NCBI RefSeq assembly: GCF_003533305.1
Contig: NZ_DOEH01000014.1
Span: 1-64,000 of the forward strand
DNA from: Providencia sp.
Lineage (GTDB): Bacteria > Pseudomonadota > Gammaproteobacteria > Enterobacterales > Enterobacteriaceae
Direction: 5' to 3'
DNA length: 64,000 nt
Part shown: positions 25,431 to 36,254 of the stretch, one piece after another
Layout: every line of letters starts with the position of its first letter
Numbering within the stretch: position 1 is the first letter of the stretch
The notes under the pieces: model-generated
Told to the model about the DNA's origin: nothing
Seen by the model: only the letters and a program-made list of their open reading frames with translations
The model's database searches: none
Translations under genes and position numbers: made by a program

Positions 25431-26177
25431 TTACCAATATTGCTCGCTAGAAATATGACCTGGTTTACGGCGTAAATGTTTAACCATTCCATGGCTATTT
25501 TTCAGCATATCGCGCGTATCTCGTACCATTTCAGGATTACCACACAACATCACATGGCAGGTATCAGGACTTAGTGGTATACCGACAGCCTCTTCAAGCG
25601 CATGATTTTCGATTAATGCAGGTACTCGACCCTGTAATGAGCCTTCGGCATGTTCACGACTGACAACGGTGACGATTTGCAGTTTCCCTTGATATTGCTG
25701 TTCTAGCTTCTTCATCAGTGGCAAATAGCTAAGATCTCTGTGGTAGCGAACTGCATGAAGTAACACTATGTTTTTAAAACGTTCTAGTCCTTTGCCTTCT
25801 TGTAATATCGAAAGAAATGGCCCGATTGCCGTCCCTGTAGATAGCATCCAGAGGTTTTGACATTCAGGTATTTCATCTAAGACAAAAAATCCTGTTGCTT
25901 CATCGGTTATTTGTAATTCGTCACCAGGTTGTAGTTGTGCAAGTTTTGGACTCAATTTTCCATTGGGAACAATAACAAAATAGAACTCGAGTTGATTATC
26001 ACTCGGTGCATTGACGTAAGAATATGCACGCTGAATACGTTCTCCATCAATTTCAAGTGCGAGCTTGGCATATTGTCCTGCAGTAAACGGTTTAATTGGT
26101 GCATTGATCACCAAACTAAATAATGATTCTGTCCAAAACTTTGCTTCTACAACATTTCCAGTAACCCAATTAGCCAT
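25431..26177 (-). CDS. fpr: Ferredoxin/flavodoxin-NADP+ reductase
   Basis: 248 aa, as in E. coli Fpr. The FAD-binding motif is RAYSYVNAP (about residues 50-58); the NADP-binding domain begins WMLSTGTAIGPFLSIL and continues VMLCGNPEMVRDT. It ends SSEQYW, with the C-terminal Trp stacking on FAD in this bacterial subclass. It moves electrons from NADPH to ferredoxin and flavodoxin for radical-SAM enzymes, IspG/H and methionine synthase, and is SoxRS-induced in E. coli. It is monocistronic and leftward, divergent from emrD. Confidence 0.96.
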   Translation of the reverse strand: MANWVTGNVVEAKFWTESLFSLVINAPIKPFTAGQYAKLALEIDGERIQRAYSYVNAPSDNQLEFYFVIVPNGKLSPKLAQLQPGDELQITDEATGFFVLDEIPECQNLWMLSTGTAIGPFLSILQEGKGLERFKNIVLLHAVRYHRDLSYLPLMKKLEQQYQGKLQIVTVVSREHAEGSLQGRVPALIENHALEEAVGIPLSPDTCHVMLCGNPEMVRDTRDMLKNSHGMVKHLRRKPGHISSEQYW

Positions 26178-26569
26178 AAATATGTACCTTTTGTTATTTC
26201 TATAGCGATGTGTTTATTAGGATTTAATACTAGAACAGATCATTATTTGTTCTTATCGATAATGTGGTTCAGTGATTTATTCTTAGAAATAGAGAGTTGG
26301 CAATGTCAATGTACACTTATGTTGACATAAGCGGCGAATATGGCTGCCATTCATAGATAAACTAAAATGATGTACTGGCTCGAAAAAATATTATTTTTTG
26401 TTATCTTAGTCACATTAGAACAAGGTTTATGTTTCATTGCTTTTTATGCCAACTTTGAAACAAGAATTTATTATTCAGTATTTAATTTTTAAACTCCGCC
26501 CTGTGTTATTAAATTTTAATAATGCAGAGCTTGTGTGTGCATAGAATTGACTATTTTTTTGAGAAGAAA
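26178..26569. other. Divergent fpr-emrD control region with palindrome
   Basis: No gene seen. It contains CTTATGT-TG-ACATAAG (26316-26331), a perfect 7-bp inverted repeat, overlapped by TGTCAA/TTGACA arms (26304-26327). This is a good candidate operator in a divergent promoter region; the regulator is unknown. Confidence 0.45.
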
Positions 26570-27754
26570 ATGAGAAAACTGGAACATTTTAATCTGTTGT
26601 TGATGCTAATTGCTTTAGCTGCTGTCGGGCAGATGACTCAAACTATTTATGTCCCTGTTATAGCTGAGATAGCCGTTTATTTTAATGAACCTTCGGGTGC
26701 TGTGCAGCAAGTTATGGCTGCGTATTTATTTTCTTATGGCTTTTCACAGCTATTATATGGGCCACTTTCAGATCAGATTGGTCGCAAACCCGTAATTTTA
26801 GCAGGATTGACCATTTTTCTGTTATCAACAGTTATCGCAGTTTTCTCACCAACACTTGAGGTGTTGACTATTGCCAGTGGCTTACAAGGGCTAGGTACGG
26901 GAGTGGCTGGCGTTATGGCAAGAACCATGCCTCGTGATCTGTATAAAGGTACTGCATTGCGTTATGCCAATAGCTTATTAAATATGGGCATACTGGTCAG
27001 CCCGTTATTAGCCCCTATGTTTGGTGGAATATTGGCGCATTTTTGGGGATGGCATGCTTGCTATATCTTCCTGTTTATCTTAGGTGCATCAGTGCTATTA
27101 AGTATGTATCACTGGTTACCAGAAACGCGCCCAGTTTCCCCTGAAAAACGTAAAATGGTCGCGTCATATGTTCAGTTGCTTTCTAATGGTCCATTTTTGT
27201 CCTATTTAGCGATGTTAATTGGTGCATTAGCCGGAATTGCAGTTTTTGAAGCCAGTAGCGGTGTTTTAATGGGGGGCGTTTTAGGGCTTAGCAGTATTAC
27301 TGTGAGTATTTTATTTATTTTACCAATTCCAGCTGCTTTTTTTGGTGCTTGGTATGCAGGACGTGAAGGTAAAAGCTTTTATTCACTAATGTGGCATTCC
27401 GTTATTATTTGCTTATTAGCTGGCATATTAATGTGGATACCAAGCTGGTTCGGTGTGATGAACACTTGGACATTGCTAATACCTGCCGCCATCTTTTTCT
27501 TTGGTGCGGGTATGCTATTTCCGCTTGCGACTACTGGCGCAATGGAGCCTTTCCCTTATCTTGCTGGGGCGGCAGGTGCTTTAGTCGGTGGTTTGCAAAA
27601 TGTGGGCTCAGGTATAGCAACATGGATTTCATCCCATATGCCACAAAATGGCCAATTTAGCTTAGGCTTATTAATGTTTTTGATGTCAATCATGGTGTTA
27701 CTGTGTTGGTTGCCTTTGGCTCATAAAATGAACCAAACCGAAAGTACAGTTTAG
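26570..27754 (+). CDS. emrD: Multidrug efflux MFS transporter EmrD
   Basis: About 394 aa, the length of E. coli EmrD. The ATG at 26570 follows GAGAAGAAA; an ATG at 26522 is upstream but has no ribosome binding site. Twelve membrane segments are predicted, with the MFS loop motif YGPLSDQIGRKPVIL and the EmrD-specific VMARTMPRDLYKGT and LLNMGILVSPLLAPMFGG. It is a Bcr/CflA-type drug:proton antiporter of the inner membrane (uncouplers and detergents). It is divergent from fpr; in E. coli emrD lies elsewhere, so this is a local rearrangement. Confidence 0.93.
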   Translation: MRKLEHFNLLLMLIALAAVGQMTQTIYVPVIAEIAVYFNEPSGAVQQVMAAYLFSYGFSQLLYGPLSDQIGRKPVILAGLTIFLLSTVIAVFSPTLEVLTIASGLQGLGTGVAGVMARTMPRDLYKGTALRYANSLLNMGILVSPLLAPMFGGILAHFWGWHACYIFLFILGASVLLSMYHWLPETRPVSPEKRKMVASYVQLLSNGPFLSYLAMLIGALAGIAVFEASSGVLMGGVLGLSSITVSILFILPIPAAFFGAWYAGREGKSFYSLMWHSVIICLLAGILMWIPSWFGVMNTWTLLIPAAIFFFGAGMLFPLATTGAMEPFPYLAGAAGALVGGLQNVGSGIATWISSHMPQNGQFSLGLLMFLMSIMVLLCWLPLAHKMNQTESTV

Positions 27755-27764
27755 TTTTTAAATA

Positions 27765-27786
27765 CAGGCGGTATGGTTACCGCCTG
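27765..27786. terminator. Bidirectional hairpin between emrD and the M66-like gene
   Basis: CAGGCGGTA (27765-27773) pairs perfectly with TACCGCCTG (27778-27786), loop TGGT. It lies between two convergent genes; T-runs are weak on both sides. Confidence 0.65.
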
Positions 27787-27793
27787 ATGACTT

Positions 27794-30700
27794 TTATACT
27801 ATTAGAAGTGGAGAAGAGACCGCCGATGACGCTATTGGTATATACGCTTTATTGCCCATTATAGTTTGACTATCGGTTTTATCCATTGTGCTAAATAACT
27901 CCGGCTGATTTTCAATTTTGTTGAAAACGACGGGATGGTTATAGTCTAAGAATTCCATGTTTTCACTGATTATTGACGTATAATTTTGAGAGAGTGTGAT
28001 GGAGAATGGTTCAACTCTATCTTGTAAGTGTTCATCAATATAAATCTTTATTTTATTTATTTTTAGTGCAGGTGTACTGTCTATAGTACCAATAATGGAT
28101 AGCTTATTGCCTTTTCGTGTGATCTGCCATTGTTCTAAAGGGTTCTGTTCTTGTTGTTTTCCTTGTTTATCTTCCACCGTAAGAGTGACCCAATAATTAC
28201 AGATATTTTCAGGTAATTGTAATGCTGTGATATCAATAGTTTGATTAATGTGTACATCCGAAAGTAATGGAACATTTGATTCAGTATAGTAATCCTGAGG
28301 TACTATATTATTGTTTTCCAGTAAGTTCGTATGATTGATTGGTAAAAATATCTGCGTAGTTCGGACTTGGGTAAATTCACCTAACGGGTCGTGTAATGAA
28401 AAATATTGTTGATGTCGTTGCCCATTTTCAATCCAAGCAGCACAGATTGCACTATCTTCAGTGAGCCGGTGTAGGTTTATTTTTCCTGTTTTCAAATCAA
28501 TTAAATCAGTGGCGGTAGCAGACCAAAATAACTGACTGCCACTCCAATAGTTATCGAGAACTAATTGTTCTAGAGATGAATTGCTCTTCCATTTGCTAAA
28601 GAGGCGGTTTGCTAGGGAATTTGAATTCTTATAAGTATAAATTGATTCACCAATTTGTTTATTTTTATTAATTCTGGCAATTTCGATTTTTACGAGTTCT
28701 CCTTTATCTGGAATATTTAAATTAATCGTTTCTATATATGGGATCGCTTGCAAACTTTCTGTCAGTAAACCTTGCTTTGTGGCGTATGTGACGGTCAAGG
28801 CATAGGGTGTATGGTGATGATATGGGCGGCCTTCGCCTGTTTTCAGGTTGTGATATTTAGCTGGTAGGTTGCCAATTGTGCGTAATGGTTGGATTGTGCT
28901 GTAAGGGTGAGGTTGATTATCAGGGGTTGTTATAATCAATGCTTGTATCCAATAAACAGGGACATCTCGTTGATGAGCGAGCTCATAATGCCGTGTATTA
29001 GGATAAAAGCTAGAAAAATTATCAAGAGTAAGGGTAACCCACTTTTGTTCTTTTTCTGACCAGTTTTGATAATAACCTTCTCCAGCAAAATTATTATCTT
29101 CAATATCGTGATCGATAATGTTGTTAGGCTGCCAACGTAGTTTTTTTCTTAAAAATTGTTGAATGCGCTGAGTAAAAAAATCAGAGTGTGGAGTAAAGGC
29201 ATTAAAATGGTCATATCCTTGATTCTGTAAGAAAGGATATAAAGCTGGCATGACCTCCTTGCTTTCCTTGCTGTGCGGCTCAGTATATCGATAGGTAATA
29301 TAGGATTGAGTTTGCTGATCATAGCCAATATTTTGGCCATTTGTTTTACCATCAAATGGATAAAAAAATTCAGTGTTATCAGTGTTATCAGTGTTAATGG
29401 TATGGTTCAAACCAAACCCGTGCCCGTACAACTCATGCCACATTACATCTGAACGAGCAATACCAGCACCTTGATTCTTCCAAGCTAGGCCTAGTAAGTT
29501 AATGGTATTTGTCGGAGTCAGTGCATAGTAATTAAAGTCACTATCAAGGCCATTGACACCGATGCTCTGATGGCTTCGGTGAAAACCCCAAGAGATCTGT
29601 TCAGTGCTATTATTATAAAATCCATTAACCCTATCATAGGCTGGCATGAACAGGGCTGAATGATGAGTGATAGCAGGGTCAAGTGGCATCGTTTGCGAAA
29701 TCGTTGGGTAACTATACAGCGTGAATTTAGTTGCTGGTAATTTTGCTGCGGCTTCTATGCCCCAACTGAGTGGGGAATAAGCGTAAACACCGTGACCTTG
29801 TTGGTATAGGCTATGGTGAGTAATACGAGAAGTCATTTCATTGCTGACACTGATTTTAGGTTTAAAAAAACCATTGTTATCAGTATAAGGCATAGTTATT
29901 GGTGTATCACCAGCTATTAGTTGAATGCGAATATCGGGTTGTACCCAGTGACCTTTCAATGGTGCAGTATAACTATGTTTATGAACCTCTTTACTTTCCA
30001 CTGAGGGTATATTTGGTATGGAAGGTAATTTCTGTGGCAGTTTGTCTGGACCTGTTAAGCGAATTCGGCCAAGTTCCATATCATTTTTGTCGATTACAAT
30101 AGCGGTTAAATTAGGTGCGCTTGCAGCGGATTGGCTAGTAATGTCTACCTTTAATAAGGCCCATCGGTTAGCTGTTAGTATAAAATAAGGTGTATCAGGG
30201 CTTTGTAAATGAGTTTGAGCAAGTTGAATTGTTTGAATTTTCATATCATCAGGAACACTGTAATTTCGCTTTGCTGGTTCATGATAAATTGGATCTGGAA
30301 TGGTGAATACTCGTTTACCGGGGTAGCTTACAATTGGCGGGCGGTCAGATTGAATGTGAATTGACATTGGCGCAGATTCTTGACCATTTTCTGTTATCGC
30401 AACAAAGTCGAATTGATCATCACCAGAAAATGACTCATCACTTTTGGGTTGATATTGCCACTCTCCTGTTCGGTTATTGAGTGTAACAATACCAAATTTC
30501 GGCGCTTCGAGTAGCCGATATTCAATAATATCCTTATGCGATGGTAACTTATCGGTGACAGCGCCTACTGTGAGCTTATTTGTCTCTGCTCCTGTATTAT
30601 TTGCTATGACAAATGGCAGGGTTTGATGCTGAATGCCAAAATTAAGATCTTCGATAGTCCTATTTAGGGGATCCTTGATGTATAATTTTTGATCTTCCTC

Positions 30701-32890
30701 TTTCTTACCATGATGATAACTCACTACTAATGAACTACTTTGTGCATGTGACTGTAGATAATTTTGTAAGCGTTCGACAAATTGCTCAGGGAGTGTTTCA
30801 CGTAGGTGAGGTGACCTCAATTCTGTTTTGATAAATTGTACTTGTTCTGCTTCTTGGCCTTTTAATACCAGTGAAAAATGAGTAATTTCATTTAAGTTTT
30901 CAGGTTTTAGATGAATAATATGTTTGGTATATCCATGTTCTTTTATTGATTTGAACTTATGTTTTTTATAATATTCTGATTTTATTTGTACATAATTTAT
31001 TGCTTTATTTTTTTTGAGTTGCAGTTGAAGGATAGATAAATTATCTCCTTGAATCGTGATGTTATTATCTTTAAATTTAGCTGAAATATGCGTGTTGAAT
31101 AAAGGCTCAATTTCTTGATTAACTTTATTTTCTATTTCACTGACTAATGATTGCCATGAGTTGTGAGGCGAAAGTCTAATATCATTTAATATAAATGGTT
31201 TCGAATGGCTATCTATTTGTAGAGATAATGAAAAATATTCGGCTTGAGTTACCATGTCTTCAGTTAGATGAAGAGAGCTAATTGCAGGTGAGGGTAATGA
31301 AATAACTTTCTGATAGCTAACCTCAGAAATAGAAGGCTCAGTAATAATAGGAATGCGCTCTTTTTGATACGGTACTTCTGTTAAATGGTGGTGAAGTGCT
31401 TGGCTGGATAGTTGCTCTGTATTACCGTTAATATCCCACATAAGTTGGAATTTGGGAATGTCTCCGTTATTGGTAATGATTATTTGAATAGGGTACTTTT
31501 TATTAGCCTGAAGGTTATTTAACTTGAGAGTATTTAATTGTTGGTTTTTATCAATAGATGCGTCTTGATGATTAACTTTATATGACTGTAGTAAACCGGG
31601 GCTGTATTTTTCTAATGCAAGTATTAGGAAACCATCACGTGGTGCAGTTATAGTCCCATCATAAACCCATTGAGTAGGTGTTTTACGTGGAGATAATAAA
31701 AGGTGAGCGTTATTTTGTAATGAGTTTGCAGGAATAACCGTTTTAAAAACAGGTGTTGTTGTGTTAGTCAGTGGGTTTAATTCATTAATTGTTAAGTGTA
31801 ATCCATGTTTACTGTGAGCGGCAGTTGGGCTAGTGGCTTGTTCTTGCTCATATTGCGTTGGTTGAATTTCTTGGATAAGCTCCTGTATAGCTTTGCTAGA
31901 TGATATATCGTCATTATGATGAATCAAAACACCTCCACCCGTGAGCGCCATATAATGACGCGCGAGCTTAACTTGTTTGTCATTTGCATTTGAAGGTAGG
32001 ATGACAATTTCATAGTGTCGATACCACTGTCCGCTAGGTAGCAATGGGTCAGCCATTTGATTAGCGGCTCTAGAGTCACCTTCTAGCCAATCATGTGGTG
32101 AATTAAAGCTGTCGACAAAAAGTCCATGTTTAGATTTGAATTGAAATCCTGAAAGCTCGTCAATACTGACAGCACTGAGTAGATGAATTTTTTGGTTTCC
32201 ACCGGGTATACGCTGTTTATCTGCTAACCAACTGAGTAGGTGAAAAGCGGTATTACCTGTTTCTGATCTTGTTGGGTCCTCTTTAATTAAAGCGTTGATG
32301 AGTGTGGAGTTATGACGGAGTACGGCGATACGACCCCTTCCTTTTTTGTAGTAACCAAGCTGCAAGTTATTCTGTTTCACTTCATTAGTAATGATTTCTT
32401 GTACCTTGGTATTATGTGAATGCCGAGTAGGAGGGTGAATTAAGTTCTCAGGAATATACTCATAACCATTCTTCGTATCCCAATAAAAGCGAAATTGAGG
32501 TACTGAGCCATCGGTAATTGTTGTAAATTTAATGGGATACTGTTCACTGGCATTAAGATTATTAAAACAGAGGCCATTAGTGATTTCCTCTGTGCTTAAT
32601 TTTATTTTTTTATGATTGATCTCAATAGATAAATCACTGCTGTGTTTATCAACCATAAAGGAATACTTTCCATTCTTCGGAATGGTAATTATACCTTCAT
32701 ATACCCATTTACTTTGTGTTGTTCTTGTTTTTAATAATGCGGCATTATCGGTTAGGTCAGAAACAGCGATGACTTGTCTAATAACGGGAGTCTTTTGGTC
32801 AAGGCTTGTCATATCATAAACTTGAACCTGTAAACCAAATTTTTGTTCTTTATTCCATTGAACAGATGAGGGGGAGCTTGGGTTATCCAT
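27794..32890 (-). CDS. Giant putative zinc metalloprotease (M66/StcE-like) with PA14-like domains
   Basis: 1698 aa. Residues about 18-150 and 362-500 are two related PA14-like modules (WVYEGIITIPKNGKYSFMV and WVYDGTITAPRDGFLILAL), with a GATase-like stretch between them (GYYKKGRGRIAVLRH, later FHLLSWLADKQ). Residues about 780-860 form an Ig/cadherin-like strand module. The region about 900-1300 looks like M66 (StcE, TagA, dictomallein): the metal site HELYGHGFGLNH at 1152-1163, then FFYPFDG and FNAFTPHSDFFTQRIQQFL, with StcE counterparts. M66 enzymes degrade mucins. Unlike the consensus HExxH, one extra residue lies between the first two His. No signal peptide is visible. It occupies the place where E. 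coli has glpX. Confidence 0.65.
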   Translation of the reverse strand: MDNPSSPSSVQWNKEQKFGLQVQVYDMTSLDQKTPVIRQVIAVSDLTDNAALLKTRTTQSKWVYEGIITIPKNGKYSFMVDKHSSDLSIEINHKKIKLSTEEITNGLCFNNLNASEQYPIKFTTITDGSVPQFRFYWDTKNGYEYIPENLIHPPTRHSHNTKVQEIITNEVKQNNLQLGYYKKGRGRIAVLRHNSTLINALIKEDPTRSETGNTAFHLLSWLADKQRIPGGNQKIHLLSAVSIDELSGFQFKSKHGLFVDSFNSPHDWLEGDSRAANQMADPLLPSGQWYRHYEIVILPSNANDKQVKLARHYMALTGGGVLIHHNDDISSSKAIQELIQEIQPTQYEQEQATSPTAAHSKHGLHLTINELNPLTNTTTPVFKTVIPANSLQNNAHLLLSPRKTPTQWVYDGTITAPRDGFLILALEKYSPGLLQSYKVNHQDASIDKNQQLNTLKLNNLQANKKYPIQIIITNNGDIPKFQLMWDINGNTEQLSSQALHHHLTEVPYQKERIPIITEPSISEVSYQKVISLPSPAISSLHLTEDMVTQAEYFSLSLQIDSHSKPFILNDIRLSPHNSWQSLVSEIENKVNQEIEPLFNTHISAKFKDNNITIQGDNLSILQLQLKKNKAINYVQIKSEYYKKHKFKSIKEHGYTKHIIHLKPENLNEITHFSLVLKGQEAEQVQFIKTELRSPHLRETLPEQFVERLQNYLQSHAQSSSLVVSYHHGKKEEDQKLYIKDPLNRTIEDLNFGIQHQTLPFVIANNTGAETNKLTVGAVTDKLPSHKDIIEYRLLEAPKFGIVTLNNRTGEWQYQPKSDESFSGDDQFDFVAITENGQESAPMSIHIQSDRPPIVSYPGKRVFTIPDPIYHEPAKRNYSVPDDMKIQTIQLAQTHLQSPDTPYFILTANRWALLKVDITSQSAASAPNLTAIVIDKNDMELGRIRLTGPDKLPQKLPSIPNIPSVESKEVHKHSYTAPLKGHWVQPDIRIQLIAGDTPITMPYTDNNGFFKPKISVSNEMTSRITHHSLYQQGHGVYAYSPLSWGIEAAAKLPATKFTLYSYPTISQTMPLDPAITHHSALFMPAYDRVNGFYNNSTEQISWGFHRSHQSIGVNGLDSDFNYYALTPTNTINLLGLAWKNQGAGIARSDVMWHELYGHGFGLNHTINTDNTDNTEFFYPFDGKTNGQNIGYDQQTQSYITYRYTEPHSKESKEVMPALYPFLQNQGYDHFNAFTPHSDFFTQRIQQFLRKKLRWQPNNIIDHDIEDNNFAGEGYYQNWSEKEQKWVTLTLDNFSSFYPNTRHYELAHQRDVPVYWIQALIITTPDNQPHPYSTIQPLRTIGNLPAKYHNLKTGEGRPYHHHTPYALTVTYATKQGLLTESLQAIPYIETINLNIPDKGELVKIEIARINKNKQIGESIYTYKNSNSLANRLFSKWKSNSSLEQLVLDNYWSGSQLFWSATATDLIDLKTGKINLHRLTEDSAICAAWIENGQRHQQYFSLHDPLGEFTQVRTTQIFLPINHTNLLENNNIVPQDYYTESNVPLLSDVHINQTIDITALQLPENICNYWVTLTVEDKQGKQQEQNPLEQWQITRKGNKLSIIGTIDSTPALKINKIKIYIDEHLQDRVEPFSITLSQNYTSIISENMEFLDYNHPVVFNKIENQPELFSTMDKTDSQTIMGNKAYIPIASSAVSSPLLIV

Positions 32891-33071
32891 AACCTATTTC
32901 TCTTTGTGTTTATTAATATGAGTGACATGAGATAGAACTATATGGATATTTTAATTACTTATAATGAAACGTCTAATTTATTATTATACTAATAGCTATG
33001 ATTACATTTATTAAATAATTAGTTGTCAGGTGATTTACTAGGAGAAACAATTAATCCTATCGTGAATAATA

Positions 33072-33097
33072 AAAGGCCATATAAATTATATGACCTT
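33072..33097 (-). terminator. Terminator after glpK
   Basis: AAAGGCCATATAA and TTATATGACCTT arms with one mismatch pair; on the minus strand it is followed by TTTTATTATT. It lies about 25 bases after the glpK stop. Confidence 0.8.
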
Positions 33098-33120
33098 AGA
33101 GTGATTAGCTTAAAATATAT

Positions 33121-34650
<1,530 letters not shown>

Positions 34651-34671
34651 TTAAACCTGTTCCCGTAATAA

Positions 34672-35514
34672 TTATACGTTTTTAGTTAATGGTTTTTTTT
34701 CTTCAATCTCTGATTCACAAACCATGCAAGGTAAGTGACGGCCAATTAATTTGCGGTATCCAAATGCGCCTAACAGTCCACCAACAATTGGAGCGGTCAG
34801 CGGTATCAGGAAGTAAGGAATTTCTCGTCCACCAGTTAGTGCAATATCACCCCATCCTGCAAGGTAAGCGACAACTTTAGGGCCAAAGTCACGAGCAGGG
34901 TTAAGTGCGAATCCGGTTAGTGGGCCAAATGAACCGCCAATAACAGCGATTAAAATACCAATTAATAAAGGTGCTAATGGGCCACGAGGAACACCATTAC
35001 CATCATCGGTCAGACCTAAAATCAGACAAACTAAAATAGCAGCAATGACAACCTCAATGAAGAATGCGTGGAGCTCACTAATTTGTGCTGCTGGATAGGT
35101 TGAGAATACCCCTGCTGTAAACAAGCTTTCTTGTGTACCACGAATAATATGGTGTACCTGATCATAATCAAAGAACACAGGTGAGTACATCGCATAAACC
35201 AGTGCCGCGGCGCAGAAACCACCTAGCATTTGTGCAATAATGTAAGGAATAACCTTGCGTTTATCAAAGCAGGCAAATAGCCATAAAGCAAGGGTGACAG
35301 CCGGGTTTAAATGAGCACCGGAAGTCGCGGCGGTAAGGTAAACGGCTAGGGCAACTCCAAAGCCCCAAATAACACTAATTTCCCAGAGGCCGAGCTGCGC
35401 CCCTGCAATTCTAACTGCGGCAACGCAGCCTAATCCGAAAAATACTAGCAGTGCAGTACCTAAGAATTCCGAAATGCACTGACCTGTGAGGGTAGTCGTG
35501 GTCATTTGGCTCAT
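34672..35514 (-). CDS. glpF: Glycerol uptake facilitator aquaglyceroporin
   Basis: 280 aa with the start at 35514, preceded by AGGA eight bases upstream; an ATG at 35598 would add 28 residues with no homology to GlpF. It has six membrane segments and the two half-helix NPA motifs, HLNPAVTLALW and FALNPARDFGPK, the second with the aquaglyceroporin Asp (NPARD). It lets glycerol and small polyols cross the inner membrane. It leads the glpFK operon, divergent from zapB, with CRP- and GlpR-like sites upstream. Confidence 0.97.
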   Translation of the reverse strand: MSQMTTTTLTGQCISEFLGTALLVFFGLGCVAAVRIAGAQLGLWEISVIWGFGVALAVYLTAATSGAHLNPAVTLALWLFACFDKRKVIPYIIAQMLGGFCAAALVYAMYSPVFFDYDQVHHIIRGTQESLFTAGVFSTYPAAQISELHAFFIEVVIAAILVCLILGLTDDGNGVPRGPLAPLLIGILIAVIGGSFGPLTGFALNPARDFGPKVVAYLAGWGDIALTGGREIPYFLIPLTAPIVGGLLGAFGYRKLIGRHLPCMVCESEIEEKKPLTKNV

Positions 35515-35615
35515 ATGTTCTATCCTACGAAAATTGAAAATGAAATTAAAATTATTGTAATGTTTTTCTGAGTTAAGATTTTCTAATTGAAAACCCATAC
35601 TGTAAATTTATCGTT

Positions 35616-35635
35616 AATGAACATAAACGAGAAAT
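35616..35635 (-). promoter_or_regulatory. Possible GlpR operator upstream of glpF
   Basis: The minus-strand sequence ATTTCTCGTTTATGTTCATT agrees with about 13 of 20 positions of the GlpR consensus (WATGTTCGWTAWCGAACATW). It lies about 100 bases upstream of glpF. Weak match; supported mainly by context. Confidence 0.35.
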
Positions 35636-35650
35636 ATCGAAATTGAAAAA

Positions 35651-35666
35651 TGTGTGTTACATCACT
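35651..35666. promoter_or_regulatory. CRP-like site upstream of glpF
   Basis: TGTGT-GTTACA-TCACT fits the CRP core TGTGA-N6-TCACA with two mismatches. glpFK is CRP-activated in E. coli, and the site is about 140 bases upstream of glpF. Confidence 0.5.
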
Positions 35667-35829
35667 AAAGCGAAAGAAAACAACCATAAATAGTGATGCA
35701 ATCGACCTTTGCAATGTGATCCGACCAGTGTTTTTAAATCACTAATCTATAGAATCAGACGTAAGGAACTGGACACAGGGGATCATGCTACTTACAATCT
35801 GTTAAAAGCTTATATGGGAGATTAAAAAC

Positions 35830-36069
35830 ATGTCATTTGAAGTATTTGAAAAACTAGAGTCAAAAGTTCAACAAGCGATCGACACCATCACACTATTGCA
35901 GATGGAAATCGATGAATTGAAAAGTAAAAATGGTTCATTGAACCAAGAATTAGAGAATGCAAAATCAGGTACTGAGTTACTGGTGCGTGAAAATGAGCAG
36001 TACAAACAAGAACAACAAGTGTGGCAAGAACGCCTGCGCACTTTGTTAGGTAAGATGGAAGAAGTTTAA
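35830..36069 (+). CDS. zapB: Cell division protein ZapB
   Basis: 79 aa, almost entirely heptad-patterned coiled coil ([20 protein letters not shown], then EIDELKSKN...). ZapB is a small coiled-coil factor that bridges FtsZ-bound ZapA and MatP and stabilises the Z ring. It follows the family's usual length and N-terminal [15 protein letters not shown] precedes the ATG. It is divergent from glpF and convergent with rraA, as in E. coli. Confidence 0.95.
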   Translation: MSFEVFEKLESKVQQAIDTITLLQMEIDELKSKNGSLNQELENAKSGTELLVRENEQYKQEQQVWQERLRTLLGKMEEV

Positions 36070-36071
36070 TT

Positions 36072-36189
36072 TACTCGTCATACTTTGATTTACAGGAGTG
36101 TTGGCTGCGTTCAGCAACCTGAGTTACAGACTTTTGTCTGTTCCGCTCGCTATCTTTGTTTACCGGCTGCTTGTATTTTGAATTGTAAA
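36072..36189. repeat. ERIC repeat variant after zapB
   Basis: TTACTCGTCATACTTTGATTTACAGGAGTG-type left arm, then GTTGGCTGCGTTCAGCAACCTGAG, a central CAGACTTTTGTCTG in place of the canonical middle, CCGCTCGCTATC, and a right arm TTGTATTTTGAATTGTAAAA. About 118 bp. The right end is degraded and merges with the zapB-rraA terminator. Confidence 0.8.
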
Positions 36190-36225
36190 AATAAGGGCAG
36201 ATAGTGAATTCTATCTGCCCTTATT
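36190..36225. terminator. Bidirectional terminator between zapB and rraA
   Basis: A perfect 15-bp stem, AATAAGGGCAGATAG with CTATCTGCCCTTATT, and a 6-base loop. A/T-rich flanks on both sides allow it to end both convergent transcripts. Confidence 0.9.
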
Positions 36226-36254
36226 TATTGAATTTATTGAGGGGACTATGCGTA

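Noticed and set aside
35616..35635. Strong GlpR operator
   Set aside because: Only about 13 of 20 positions agree, so it is listed as a weak possibility, not a firm site.
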